Assembly: GCA_031213475.1 (NCBI GenBank)
Contig: JARUPZ010000006.1
Coordinates: 1 to 64,000, forward strand
Reading direction: 5' to 3'
DNA from: Nereocystis luetkeana
Lineage: Eukaryota; Sar; Phaeophyceae; Laminariales; Laminariaceae
DNA length: 64,000 nt
Below the pieces are notes generated by a model, which saw only the letters and a list, made by a program, of their open reading frames with translations, searched no databases and was not told the DNA's origin. The translations under genes were made by a program, and so were the position numbers. Positions 1 to 13,300 of this stretch are shown piece by piece (the stretch's first letter is position 1; each line of letters opens with the position of its first letter).

Positions 1-3000
1 CTACTACCCTAACCCTAACCCTAACCCTAACCCTAACCCTAACCCTAACCCTAACCCTAACCCTAACCCTAACCCTAACCCTAACCCTAACCCTAACCCT
101 AACCCTAACCCTAACCCTAACCCTAACCCTAACCCTAACCCTAACCCTAACCCTAACCCTAACCCTAACCCTAACCCTAACCCTAACCCTAACCCTAACC
201 CTAACCCTAACCCTAACCCTAACCCTAACCCTAACCCTAACCCTAACCCTAACCCTAACCCTAACCCTAACCCTAACCCTAACCCTAACCCTAACCCTAA
301 CCCTAACCCTAACCCTAACCCTAACCCTAACCCTAACCCTAACCCTAACCCTAACCCTAACCCTAACCCTAACCCTAACCCTAACCCTAACCCTAACCCT
401 AACCCTAACCCTAACCCTAACCCTAACCCTAACCCTAACCCTAACCCTAACCCTAACCCTAACCCTAACCCTAACCCTAACCCTAACCCTAACCCTAACC
501 CTAACCCTAACCCTAACCCTAACCCTAACCCTAACCCTAACCCTAACCCTAACCCTAACCCTAACCCTAACCCTAACCCTAACCCTAACCCTAACCCTAA
601 CCCTAACCCTAACCCTAACCCTAACCCTAACCCTAACCCTAACCCTAACCCTAACCCTAACCCTAACCCTAACCCTAACCCTAACCCTAACCCTAACCCT
701 AACCCTAACCCTAACCCTAACCCTAACCCTAACCCTAACCCTAACCCTAACCCTAACCCTAACCCTAACCCTAACCCTAACCCTAACCCTAACCCTAACC
801 CTAACCCTAACCCTAACCCTAACCCTAACCCTAACCCTAACCCTAACCCTAACCCTAACCCTAACCCTAACCCTAACCCTAACCCTAACCCTAACCCTAA
901 CCCTAACCCTAACCCTAACCCTAACCCTAACCCTAACCCTAACCCTAACCCTAACCCTAACCCTAACCCTAACCCTAACCCTAACCCTAACCCTAACCCT
1001 AACCCTAACCCTAACCCTAACCCTAACCCTAACCCTAACCCTAACCCTAACCCTAACCCTAACCCTAACCCTAACCCTAACCCTAACCCTAACCCTAACC
1101 CTAACCCTAACCCTAACCCTAACCCTAACCCTAACCCTAACCCTAACCCTAACCCTAACCCTAACCCTAACCCTAACCCTAACCCTAACCCTAACCCTAA
1201 CCCTAACCCTAACCCTAACCCTAACCCTAACCCTAACCCTAACCCTAACCCTAACCCTAACCCTAACCCTAACCCTAACCCTAACCCTAACCCTAACCCT
1301 AACCCTAACCCTAACCCTAACCCTAACCCTAACCCTAACCCTAACCCTAACCCTAACCCTAACCCTAACCCTAACCCTAACCCTAACCCTAACCCTAACC
1401 CTAACCCTAACCCTAACCCTAACCCTAACCCTAACCCTAACCCTAACCCTAACCCTAACCCTAACCCTAACCCTAACCCTAACCCTAACCCTAACCCTAA
1501 CCCTAACCCTAACCCTAACCCTAACCCTAACCCTAACCCTAACCCTAACCCTAACCCTAACCCTAACCCTAACCCTAACCCTAACCCTAACCCTAACCCT
1601 AACCCTAACCCTAACCCTAACCCTAACCCTAACCCTAACCCTAACCCTAACCCTAACCCTAACCCTAACCCTAACCCTAACCCTAACCCTAACCCTAACC
1701 CTAACCCTAACCCTAACCCTAACCCTAACCCTAACCCTAACCCTAACCCTAACCCTAACCCTAACCCTAACCCTAACCCTAACCCTAACCCTAACCCTAA
1801 CCCTAACCCTAACCCTAACCCTAACCCTAACCCTAACCCTAACCCTAACCCTAACCCTAACCCTAACCCTAACCCTAACCCTAACCCTAACCCTAACCCT
1901 AACCCTAACCCTAACCCTAACCCTAACCCTAACCCTAACCCTAACCCTAACCCTAACCCTAACCCTAACCCTAACCCTAACCCTAACCCTAACCCTAACC
2001 CTAACCCTAACCCTAACCCTAACCCTAACCCTAACCCTAACCCTAACCCTAACCCTAACCCTAACCCTAACCCTAACCCTAACCCTAACCCTAACCCTAA
2101 CCCTAACCCTAACCCTAACCCTAACCCTAACCCTAACCCTAACCCTAACCCTAACCCTAACCCTAACCCTAACCCTAACCCTAACCCTAACCCTAACCCT
2201 AACCCTAACCCTAACCCTAACCCTAACCCTAACCCTAACCCTAACCCTAACCCTAACCCTAACCCTAACCCTAACCCTAACCCTAACCCTAACCCTAACC
2301 CTAACCCTAACCCTAACCCTAACCCTAACCCTAACCCTAACCCTAACCCTAACCCTAACCCTAACCCTAACCCTAACCCTAACCCTAACCCTAACCCTAA
2401 CCCTAACCCTAACCCTAACCCTAACCCTAACCCTAACCCTAACCCTAACCCTAACCCTAACCCTAACCCTAACCCTAACCCTAACCCTAACCCTAACCCT
2501 AACCCTAACCCTAACCCTAACCCTAACCCTAACCCTAACCCTAACCCTAACCCTAACCCTAACCCTAACCCTAACCCTAACCCTAACCCTAACCCTAACC
2601 CTAACCCTAACCCTAACCCTAACCCTAACCCTAACCCTAACCCTAACCCTAACCCTAACCCTAACCCTAACCCTAACCCTAACCCTAACCCTAACCCTAA
2701 CCCTAACCCTAACCCTAACCCTAACCCTAACCCTAACCCTAACCCTAACCCTAACCCTAACCCTAACCCTAACCCTAACCCTAACCCTAACCCTAACCCT
2801 AACCCTAACCCTAACCCTAACCCTAACCCTAACCCTAACCCTAACCCTAACCCTAACCCTAACCCTAACCCTAACCCTAACCCTAACCCTAACCCTAACC
2901 CTAACCCTAACCCTAACCCTAACCCTAACCCTAACCCTAACCCTAACCCTAACCCTAACCCTAACCCTAACCCTAACCCTAACCCTAACCCTAACCCTAA

Positions 3001-3499
3001 CCCTAACCCTAACCCTAACCCTAACCCTAACCCTAACCCTAACCCTAACCCTAACCCTAACCCTAACCCTAACCCTAACCCTAACCCTAACCCTAACCCT
3101 AACCCTAACCCTAACCCTAACCCTAACCCTAACCCTAACCCTAACCCTAACCCTAACCCTAACCCTAACCCTAACCCTAACCCTAACCCTAACCCTAACC
3201 CTAACCCTAACCCTAACCCTAACCCTAACCCTAACCCTAACCCTAACCCTAACCCTAACCCTAACCCTAACCCTAACCCTAACCCTAACCCTAACCCTAA
3301 CCCTAACCCTAACCCTAACCCTAACCCTAACCCTAACCCTAACCCTAACCCTAACCCTAACCCTAACCCTAACCCTAACCCTAACCCTAACCCTAACCCT
3401 AACCCTAACCCTAACCCTAACCCTAACCCTAACCCTAACCCTAACCCTAACCCTAACCCTAACCCTAACCCTAACCCCTTACCCTAACCCTAACCCTAA
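1..3499. repeat. Telomere, (CCCTAA)n array
   Basis: About 580 almost perfect copies of CCCTAA run from base 1, after a few irregular bases (ctacta). The array ends in slightly degenerate units (CCCCTTACCC, then CCCTAACCCTAAG) before unique sequence. The C-rich strand reads 5' to 3' into the window, so this is the left chromosome end and the G-rich TTAGGG strand runs outward. TTAGGG is the vertebrate-type repeat, also found in fungi and many protists including some stramenopiles. The array is very homogeneous, with variants only at its inner edge. Confidence 0.99.
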
Positions 3500-4750
3500 G
3501 TCGCATTCGCTGAGCAATACCAACACTCAACTCTCGTGGCGTCTGGCCACCCCGTGGCCAGAGAGGATTTATGAGCGAGGTACGGATAAATCCCCATGAG
3601 GACTCTTTCGACGAACGACACCAGCTGGCTATCGAGGTGAGATCGAGCCGATAGCGGTACCCAAGAGGGAGGCAGCTGTAACAATGTTTCCATCCCACAC
3701 AGCAGTACACTCCACCGCGCACCGACCCAAACTATTATAGCAGCCAATACTTCGTCATGTTTCCGAGAGTATCAGGCCCAGAGCTTGTCACAAGACTGCG
3801 TCTCCACAGTAGTAAGCAACACCGTGTCGGTCGTGCGTCAACATGTTTTCATCGCACACAGCAGTACTGTCCCCACAGCGCGCCCACTCAAATTACTATG
3901 ATGATATAAATCATAATAATTCTTAGAGCGGCCAGTACCTTGCATGTTTCCATGGGTATCAGCCCCAGAGCTTGTAACCAGACTGTGCCTCCACAGCAAG
4001 CAACGCCGTGTCGGTCGTGCGTCGATATGTTTTCATCGCACACGGCAGAATTGTCTCCACAGCGCACCGACTAAAATTATTTTAGCGGCCGATACTTCGT
4101 CATATTTCCTAGAGTATCAGGCCCAGAGCTTGCAGCCGGATTGTGTCTCCATACACAGCAAGCAACCCCGTGTCGGTGGTGCGTCAACACGCACACAGTA
4201 GCAGCACAATATCCACTGCGCACCGACTCAATTTACTCGACAACCCCCACATATTTGGTACATATAGCATTTCGTCTTGTTCTCGTCCCTTTTCTTGTAC
4301 CCCGGGGCCGATTGTACAGTGCCCCCCGCATTCCTGTTTCATCACGTTTATGGATACCCCCGTCCACGCCTTTACGATACAATTTTATCTCTTTTTCGTC
4401 CTTTTTCTTGTGCCCCGAGGCTGATTATACAGTGCCCCTCGCATTTCTGTGTTATCACGTTTATGGAAACCCCAACCTGTCTGTGCTGCTGTGCTGCGTG
4501 CCATTTTCTAATATCAATATTATTAGTCTTATTATTTTTTTAGCGGCCAATACCCAGGCATGTTTCCATGAGTGTCGTACCCAGAGCTTGTAACGAGGCT
4601 GCGTCTTCACAGCAAACAACACCGTGTCGGTCTTGCGACGGCTTGTTTCCATCGCATACAGCAGTACTGCTCTCTCCACCGGCTGAAATTATACTACCAA
4701 CAGTACTGACCTAACCTTAATGCTTCCATGAGTATCATGCCCAGCACTTG
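3500..4750. repeat. Degenerate subtelomeric satellite
   Basis: A block of roughly 170-190 bases recurs about five times with divergence. Landmarks are 'cccagagcttgtaac', 'gcctccacagcaagcaac', 'ccgtgtcggtcgtgcg', 'catcgcacacagcagtac' and 'gcggccaatact'. Copies start near 3735, 3935, 4085 and 4540, with partial copies near 3660 and 4710. The stretch 4240-4500 is an interruption with its own internal duplication ('cccttttcttgtaccccg' / 'cctttttcttgtgccccg'). Short open frames here look accidental. Confidence 0.75.
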
Positions 4751-5197
4751 AACTTGCCTTCTCGGCCGCGTTAATAAGGGAACTGACTGTACACAGCAAT
4801 ACACAGGCGTCCTGGGACCTCCCTAAACTTACCTGGGTGGTCTGGTGGTCGGGGGTGTATGTTGTGGGATGTGCGCAAATATCAATACGTGTGTGTGTGT
4901 GTGTGTTTTTGTTTTTAGTCTCTCTCTTACACTGGCGCGCCCGTTGTCTCCACAACGCGTCCTCCCTCTGCCGCCTTCGGGAACGTATCATAGCGTGTTT
5001 TCGATGTGCATGTATGCACTTCGAGACAAAGACTCGCGTCGCGCTGCCTCCAACCTGTACAGCCACGTCTATGCTCGTGCTCTCGTGCGAGCGGGTGCCC
5101 CAATCCGTACGAGTTATTTCTTCTCTAAACGGGCCGCCTCCCGTTACTGGGACGCGGACGCCGCTCCCACTTAACGTTTCTTCGCCTATCGTTCGTT
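4751..5197. other. Non-coding subtelomeric stretch
   Basis: This holds a short (GT)n run at about 4890-4905. Several overlapping small open frames on both strands have no recognisable domain. I see no convincing gene. Confidence 0.5.
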
Positions 5198-5504
5198 TGT
5201 TTTTTTGCTCATCCCATTCATTATCTTCGCAGATCTTCTCTCTCTCCTTCCAACTCGTAACTCAGATCCGGGGTCACATAGCAGGCTCTTCTACCCCCTT
5301 CCCGCTACGGCACGCGCCTTCATTTTTATCGCGAGAAGATTTCAGCCCTTTCTTCCTTCGTCGACTCGCATCGAATTGTGCCTACCCATGCTGCAAGGCG
5401 GTCTCAACAATTGAATCCTTTAGATTTTGATTTTTGCAAATAGAGTCAAATGTCCGACCCACCTGGGGCTCGTACCCAGGACTCAAACACAAGTAGAATT
5501 CGAG
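5198..5504 (-). mobile_element. SINE-A copy 1 (tRNA-derived SINE, head truncated)
   Basis: One of six copies of a roughly 330-bp repeat. Reading on the minus strand, the B-box-like piece is followed by a body containing 'ctacccatgctgcaaggc' and 'aactcagatccggggtcac' (given as read on plus), and the tail is A-rich. The tRNA-like head is cut or changed after 'tagaattcgag' near 5504, where the other copies continue into 'gttaacca'. Family assignment rests on the better copies at 44210 and 49872. Confidence 0.75.
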
Positions 5505-6183
5505 ACCTCGACATTGTTCGTTGTCCACAACGAAAACCTCTTTTGCCTTTCGCGTCGTCGACTCGAATATTGAACAAGATGTTGTTCGACGTGCAAATCC
5601 AGGTCGAAACCACGCCGCGTACTAAATTGTTGAGGTTCTACGCATGCCGAGCTCCCGTAGCACAGCGGTCACCGAGGTCTACCGAATCTATAAGCTCCAC
5701 CGAATACCTAGCCAAAAAGAAACAATATGCGTAACACCATAAACAGCCACAAGGCCAAATAGGTTTAGAGAAACGAATAGGGTTGCAAAAAATACAAAAT
5801 CGAAATTGGATGATTCTTCGTTTGAGAGCCCTCATCAAGATAGAAGCGTCTCATCATAACAAAAAGTACAGCACCCCTATCGCAGCAAGACCCCACTTAA
5901 CACGGCTTACTCTGTTCTTCCTCGACCTCATGCGTTTGTAAATAAGAGGATCTAACGTAGACTAAACCCGTATACCTGAACAAACGCAGCCTACCGGCGG
6001 CGAAACCAAATCGGCCGTGTTACTCTCTACGTCGTCGTGGGCAATGCTCGCCGCAGTCACGCTTGTCGAGCATATTTTCACTCCCGACTACCACGGGAAA
6101 CTCACGTCTACTTCAACCGAGTCCTCTCATGTACGTGGCCCATAGTCTCAGCTCCGAAAGCATGTTCCGATTGTTTCGGTGGG
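5505..6183. other. Intergenic, 3' of the beta-helix gene
   Basis: No gene or repeat family was recognised. This is the downstream flank of the minus-strand gene that ends at 6184 and should contain its 3' UTR and poly(A) site, which I cannot place. Confidence 0.4.
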
Positions 6184-7368
6184 TCATTGAGGGCTAACTG
6201 AAGTACTGGCAGATGCCGTGGCACTAGTCGATCGGAAACAACTTTGCTTCTTGAAAGGCGCGGGTCGCCTTGGGCTACATTCAGCCGCAGGAACTATCGA
6301 ACCTCGTTTGATCGGCACACCGTAGCCAATACTGTCCGTGCTCCACGCAGGCTGCACTTCTTCACCCCGAGACTGCACTTCCAACAGGAACATCGGAATA
6401 TCTGAGGGAACATCCCGAATTCCCCGCCTACTCTTCCGTTTGCCTATAATCCAATCTTTCACCAAAACAGCGGACTGAGCAAACACCGTCATTGCCATGC
6501 ATATGTTTGCCGCGATAAGCACACCCGCGAATGCCGATATCGTGGTCGACTCCTCGCGGGAAACATCAACCTTCAGGAGGAGTGCTACATACATGCTGGC
6601 CAGGATAATACCGTTTCCCCAACGGTATAGACCCATGTCCACGCTTTTTTCAAACGGAGACATAGACTCAGAAACAAACAAAAACACCACCGCCAGTAAG
6701 AGCACTACCGCAATCTGCGCTGGGCTGTTGGGGAGAACGAAGACAGCGATTCCCGTAAGAGTGATGCGACGGGCGCACTCGACCACCTCGTAGTAGAATC
6801 GCGACGGCTTGTACGGCGACCATAGGTCGCTAGCGGGCTGAAGCTGCAACTTGTCGTCCCTACCAGATTTGGCGAGCTCCAGCCGATTGCGCGCAAGCCA
6901 ATACGTGAAGACGGCCGGAATGCCGATAGGATAAACGCAGACCATGAAGGCCGCGTAAAGCTTGAAGTTTGCGTGCTTGTCGGTGGTGCAGATCAAGTCG
7001 TAGTCGGCTCGAAGATATTTGATGTGATCGTCCAATTCGTCGCAGGCAAACGTCTGGAATACAGTATAGGACACAGAGGAATATACGAAGAACGCCACGA
7101 AAAGAGCAGCGGACAGGTGCTTGTGCTTCACTCTACGTAGTGCTAGTTCTGAGCCCCTGTTGCGGATCTTCGCTATGACATAGGTGCACGCTAGCAACCC
7201 GAGCACCACAATTGGTGCAATAGTAGCAAGCAGAAGTCGGTCGTAGAAGTTGGTTGTCATCACACACGAGTACGAGGAAAGCAAACCAATGTCGAAGTTA
7301 ATCGGGCTCAGCTTCGAGAGGAAGTCTTCATACTCCTGGGGGTAGACGTGTCCAGCGATGGCAGCGAA
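6184..7368 (-). CDS. Exon 13: multi-pass membrane domain and C-terminal tail
   Basis: The acceptor is TTTCTTGTCAG| and the stop is at 6184. The 394 residues contain about six or seven hydrophobic segments, for example LLLATIAPIVVLGLLACTYV and VCVYPIGIPAVFTYWLA. The YPIGIP motif and the following SPY/FYE stretch are typical of the C-terminal membrane domain of stramenopile beta-helix receptors. The last 70 residues are Ser/Arg-rich and probably cytosolic. Confidence 0.9.
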   Translation of the reverse strand, partial: FAAIAGHVYPQEYEDFLSKLSPINFDIGLLSSYSCVMTTNFYDRLLLATIAPIVVLGLLACTYVIAKIRNRGSELALRRVKHKHLSAALFVAFFVYSSVSYTVFQTFACDELDDHIKYLRADYDLICTTDKHANFKLYAAFMVCVYPIGIPAVFTYWLARNRLELAKSGRDDKLQLQPASDLWSPYKPSRFYYEVVECARRITLTGIAVFVLPNSPAQIAVVLLLAVVFLFVSESMSPFEKSVDMGLYRWGNGIILASMYVALLLKVDVSREESTTISAFAGVLIAANICMAMTVFAQSAVLVKDWIIGKRKSRRGIRDVPSDIPMFLLEVQSRGEEVQPAWSTDSIGYGVPIKRGSIVPAAECSPRRPAPFKKQSCFRSTSATASASTSVSPQ

Positions 7369-10300
7369 CTGACAAGAAATTGGGGGACAGGCAAGCGACA
7401 AATACACGGATCGAGTAAGCTGGGATTACGTGGTACCTGGAATTGAACATGGATAACTTCATGCGTATGTTTGTGTCAACCGACCGTATATTCGAGTACG
7501 GGAGAGCGGCTACGAAGCCACTATTTACAATGCGGCAGTGTGGAGTGATACCAGAAAACAATCCCACACCCCCCTACATTTTGGAAAGACGGTGTTCGCT
7601 TGATATATCTAACCAGACGCAAGATGCCAGAAATGAGATGACGCTATGCAACACCACGGGCGATGAACACAATTAGAACACGTCCCCCTGCGACATGATT
7701 TCCAGTCTATGAAAACCACTCAAGGTAATCCCGAATCTCTCAAACATGATAAATACATACGTCTGTTGAATCCTAGCCTAAAATACATTTAGGCCGAGCC
7801 ATGGTCTTGTCATGCACTCGATATTCCATGAACAAAGAGCTTTACCCCCAACACGCTCTACCAAGCAGTGCAATAAACACAAGCGCCGTGTTTTTCTAAA
7901 CGAAGAGATCCACCGATAGTGAAGCCGTGCTAAGACAAAACGTCACGATACCATCAACTCAATTATCCTGCAATACGGAAAACGGGTGCGTACCTGAGAA
8001 ACAATCTGCCAGACGACCACGACGATCTTGATGGCCGTCAAAGGGAACACCTTCAGGAGAAAGTCGTGACTATTCAATGTAAATCGTTGCCAGCAACCGC
8101 GCCCTGACGAACGTTCTTCTGCCCATTCGTCAGTCCCTCTCCCCAGGTAAGACAAGAGCACTGTCGTCGCCGTAAGCGCAGCCACTGCTATGAATACTGC
8201 TAGCCCCACTGCTGATCGATCGTTCGCAGAGGAGCACTTCGTACAGGAGTACGATACTCCTTCAGCGTAGTTTTTCTTGCAAACCGCGCAATCTGCAGAA
8301 CGTAGAAGCGGCGTGCGTGGGATACATTTGCGGCGCAAACCTTCCTATTAATAGCTCACCCCAAATATATTTACGAATCATTTCCAGAAGGTCGACGAAC
8401 ATGCAAGCGGCAAACGGTCCCTGATATTTGGCCTGGGCACAGCCATAGCCGGGCATTCCACTTGGCACTGGATACTACAAACATACCAGGTACCACGTAT
8501 ACAAACACGCGAGGTTCAACGTGGAAATTGCGTTTGGGCAGGTGCATATAACCTTATTCAACGCCCAAAATTCTCCGTCACCTTTAGTGTATCATGGTGT
8601 GCGGCCGTTCGTTTGTTCCGTGTATGATCGACGTCCAGTGGAAACCTTGACCGGGTTTGCCCTCGACGATTGCTACAGTAGGGGTCGTACCGCACTATGC
8701 GGAGAAGACCTCAACCTCACCCAGAAACTGAGTTTGAGAAAGCTGAAAGTGTAACCCAGAGAACAATCCCAAAGCCTGAGCAAAACACGAAAATTACTGT
8801 AGAATACTACAAATATTTCTTGTATTCCAATGACATTGGACACTAGTCCCTCATAAATGGTTTGGCTAACAACACGTGATCTCCTGTTGTGGCACGCCTT
8901 ACTCACAGGCGCCCTCGTAGCCGTCCGCGCAGTACTCTCTCGCGACGTCACCTCCCTTGCAGGCTTCGTATTGATAGCACTCACGAACATCTGTACTATT
9001 GCTCAAGCTGCGGTAGTAGCCCGGCAAAATGTTTATACTGGCCAGGGTAACGCCAGTTGCTGAATCGTCTGTGCCGGGCGGGAGAGGTTCGCACACAGGT
9101 ATCCGACCGCTGTCTGTTACGACGGCCTTTTCCTCCAAGATTTCGATCCCGGTAGAGCACCGGGCGCATGCCATGTCGAAGCGAGACTCGGTATCATTCT
9201 GCTCGTCGCCAATCTGCATACCATTGAACGATGCAGTAGAAGAAAGCTTTGAGACACGAACATAACTCCCCTGGATTGCTGGTTGCGCTTATTGGATTGA
9301 GTCCCGAAATGCAAGTCGTGAACATCGATTGTGAATGGAATCACGCCAAGACAATGGCAGGAGGGGGTGGGGCCAAATGTTGTATTGGTTGCCTACATTT
9401 TCTCTTTTTTTGTTTTTGCTCATCCCATTTATTATCTTCGCCCATCTTCTTCTCTCTCTCCTTCCAACTCGTAACTCAGATCCGGGGTCACATACCAGGC
9501 TCTTCTCCCCCCTTCCCGCTACGGGACGTGCCTTCATTTTTATCGCGAGAAGATTTCAGCCTTCTTTTTCCCTCGTCGACTCGCATCGAATTGTGCCTAC
9601 CCACGCTGCAAGGCGGTCTCAACAATTGAATCCTTTTTAATTTTGATTTTTGCAAATAAAGACAAATGTCCGACCCACCTGGGGCTCGAACCCAGAACTC
9701 AAACACAAGTAGAATTCGAGGTTAACCACTTGCACCACCGGGGCGACCGGCCACATGCAGCTATTAGACATGTATAGCGGATCCCGTGCATCGCAATCAA
9801 TACACGCATTATCCTACCGTCGATGGCAGCGTCAACGTTGAGTGGGCTGTTCAGCCCGCCAATAAAGCGGTCAGGGTTAGGGTTAGTGTTTCTTCTCGAC
9901 CAAGTAATTGTTTACAATATGATCCATACCTGCATACCAGGTATCTGATATAAGTTTCAGCTGATCTTCATACATCCTACGCAAACTACATGTAGCTCGA
10001 GCTCGTAAACATACTTACTGCAGTACAGAGTACAATCTGCGATATTTGGTCAGTCATAAGAGCGACAATACACGCCATACACAGCGAACCCGACAGACGA
10101 CGGCAAGTACCCCTTTCGTATTCACCTCATCAATGTTCCTCATGTCGCGATATTCACCAGCAGCACAATGCAAAGTGTTGTTTTCGAAGGTAACATTGCT
10201 CATGGATTCCAGCAGCCCAATGCTGATGACGGCTAGTCCTTCGTCCCCGGCTTCGTTAGCTATAAAGTCGCACGTATCTAACGTCATACTGCCTGTGTGA

Positions 10301-13300
10301 AAAATGGCTCCTCCCGATATCCCTGTCGAACAAAACACCGAACACTTCGTGAGTGAGATGCCTCCAACGACAGCAAATTGGTGGTATCATTTAGTATGCT
10401 AGTATTAAAGACATACAGTGACGAACACCGATGGTGGAAGAACGTGTAGATTATTCAAGCGCAGTTCCCCGAACGCAGATGATATGCCAGCGACCTCGAA
10501 CCGGAACCAAACGGAACCACACGCCGTAGCGTTCACCAGTCGCATCTAGTTGGTACCTGAGGATAATTCGAATCATCCGTCTTATATTTGCCGCAGGTTC
10601 AGACCGACAGCCAAATGCGCTCTGCGGCATAGTGTTGAGCGCGAGAACGTATTTTTGTGGCCACGTTAAAAGACATCTCACTTGCGTAGTTCCTGACAAA
10701 GGTTGAATTGATCACCGCCGCAGTCCCTGCGCCGGTGTACAGGTACAACGCTCCTCCATCTGTTGCCTCGTTGCTTTCAAAGGAACAATCCCCAAACTCT
10801 CTCGTCTCCTCTCTGGTTGATGTGAGAGAAATTGCACCGCCAAACTCTGCCCTATTGAGGTTGAATCTTGAGCCACTTAGGTCAAGGTCATCTGGCGCAG
10901 TGATCAACATTGCGCCTCCCCCCGCCAGCGCAGAATTGTTGGTGAATGATACGATCCCCTTGAAATAAAGCTTCGATTCGGACGTGGATACGATTGCACC
11001 TGAAACTCGTTACGACCATTGGAACAAAAACACTGGATTAGAGGCGTTGTTGGCAGGAATCCGACGTCGTCCAGATAAGACAAAGCATTGCGAAACGTTC
11101 AACAGTGTATCGTGAGGAAAGGATGAATTGGGAATGAGTAACATCAACAAAGTGCGGTTCATAGTTGGGCTATCGAGGAGCTGTCTCACTGTTATTCAAA
11201 GGGAAGATGCCTGGCCAGCCGAGGTGAACTGGTCGGGTACAAAGTTGCGTGCACCCTTGAAAGTCAAATTATTGCAAACCTCGGTGTCGTGACTGTCCAG
11301 CCGTCGTCGCCCGTTGAGGTGCCCCTGGTCCAGGCGACAACCGTACTTCCAAGGATTCACGATTCAACTGTTCTCGCCGCCTCAGGCGTTTGACCAGATT
11401 CCTGATCTATGAGTCTATGCATGTGTGAGTGTTACAAGGCAATACATCTAGCTTAACCAGTTAGAGGGGAATTCCTGCAAGCGACGAGTCTATGCATGCT
11501 GACCGGTGTAATATACACCCCCAAGGTGCTGCAGAGTTCATGTAAAAAATCCGGGTCTTTGTCCAGGCTTAGTTCGTGTTTCCACTCTGCGATGCTTTGG
11601 TTGCACACTTTGTTGTCTGACAGCAGTACGACACCATCGCTTACTAATACCGGTTGAACCCCTTCGCTTTGGCATGCGCTAGTTACGCATGCAACATCTA
11701 GAGTACTGACAGCATACAGCACACGGGCGGAGGCCTTGGGTTGCCCACCAAGCCGGCTATCAGCATAACTTATGCATATCGAGGAAACGGCGGACACTGG
11801 CGCGTGCACTAGGTAATCGAGACGACTACCAGGCGCGAAAGACGATGCACCTGATAGCAATTGCTTCCGTAGGCAACGTTTGCCCATTAAATACGATTTA
11901 GCTTTCATGTCCGCGTTTGTTTTCTCACAGGAAAGCAACGTGTATCCAGGTACACCATTCGAGCAATGCTACTGTCCGAGGTCGATGATATCAGGCTTGA
12001 TCAAGCGACCCACCTTGTAGTGGGCAAATCAGCGAGCAACGAGAGAGTTTTCCAACGATACGTTCGACGATAGAGGTAGCACATATCCGCTAAACCGTTT
12101 TCTGAATGGCGGGGCTCCTCAACTCGAAATCGTCGGAACGCCAATATAGTTTATATTTGTTTTTGTGTACTATTGATATGGCCATGGTATTATTCGTCGG
12201 AATGCAATTTGATATATAGTCGGTTTTTGGGTGGGGTATCGGGCGCCTACAGTGAGGAGCCCCAGAAACATTACGGCGCACCTCTATCGTAGAACACCTC
12301 CAACAAAGGTATTTCCATGGCTGGACTCTGGGAGAACTGACTGTCGTTCCATCCAACCCAAGCACAGACCAGGGACACATACGTTCCGGACAAATACTCA
12401 GCACAGGTGACCCATGACGATACTATGTAAGGCATACACCAATTGTGGATAATATTTTGCTAGTACCTTTGTACCTGTTTTTGCCAATAGGTGTCATATA
12501 CTATTACGGGGGACCATAGTTAGTAGGACCTATGGTATATACAAAAACCTATATATTTAAGCATTTTTACTAACAATATTTGGTCCTATTAACTATGGTC
12601 CCCCGTAATACGAGCTACCGTCGTTGTCTATCCTACCTCCACTTCGAGCCCAATTGTTGCTGAAACTGGTATTCGAAGTAATAGTGGTTGTGCAAGTTTC
12701 GTCGTTGATGGCACCTGCGGGTGGGATAGCACACGTATGGTGTGATGGGTTAGGGTTAGTCCCTTGACATCGTCACGAAATGAGAACATGGACCGACGCA
12801 CACTGATAGTATCGTGGAAGCTGATGAAGAGGGGTATCGAGTAATTCATCGTCTACACATCCATTCAAGAGAAGACTAGCGTATGGTGTGTAGTTGTGCA
12901 GTCCATCGCACTGGACGTCATAGGAGGGAGTAGCCAGATGAGCCGTGCTCTCGTGTTGAAGACATCGATTTTCCCCGTACGCGTTTGTCGGATACGGTAT
13001 GCGGAACTGCCTGGAAAAGAGCCACGCTTGCAAGCATTCCCCGAACTTTCGAGTCACCATGTTTCCCACTGGATTGATTTGGGACATAAAAGACGTAATT
13101 TCACCCAACCAGCACGGCGTCATAATAACGATGAGACGCTACCACTACGCCTGGTTGGACACGTGATGACGAGTTTACGGATACCTAGCCAGTATAGAAG
13201 TCCCGAAACGACGGAAATACACAGTCGTCAGAGTACTGTGACCAGAAAAACGTGCACCCACTGTGTCGCACCTCCGTCCAGCGTGGCAGCATTCCCCTCG

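Noticed and set aside
4837-5430. 197-codon plus-strand frame
   Set aside because: It runs through a (GT)n run and a SINE-A copy; no domain.
12291-12396. Extra beta-helix coil exon (HGNTFVGG followed by a good donor)
   Set aside because: No acceptor gives an 81-nt exon, and the 99-nt alternative lacks the coil pattern.
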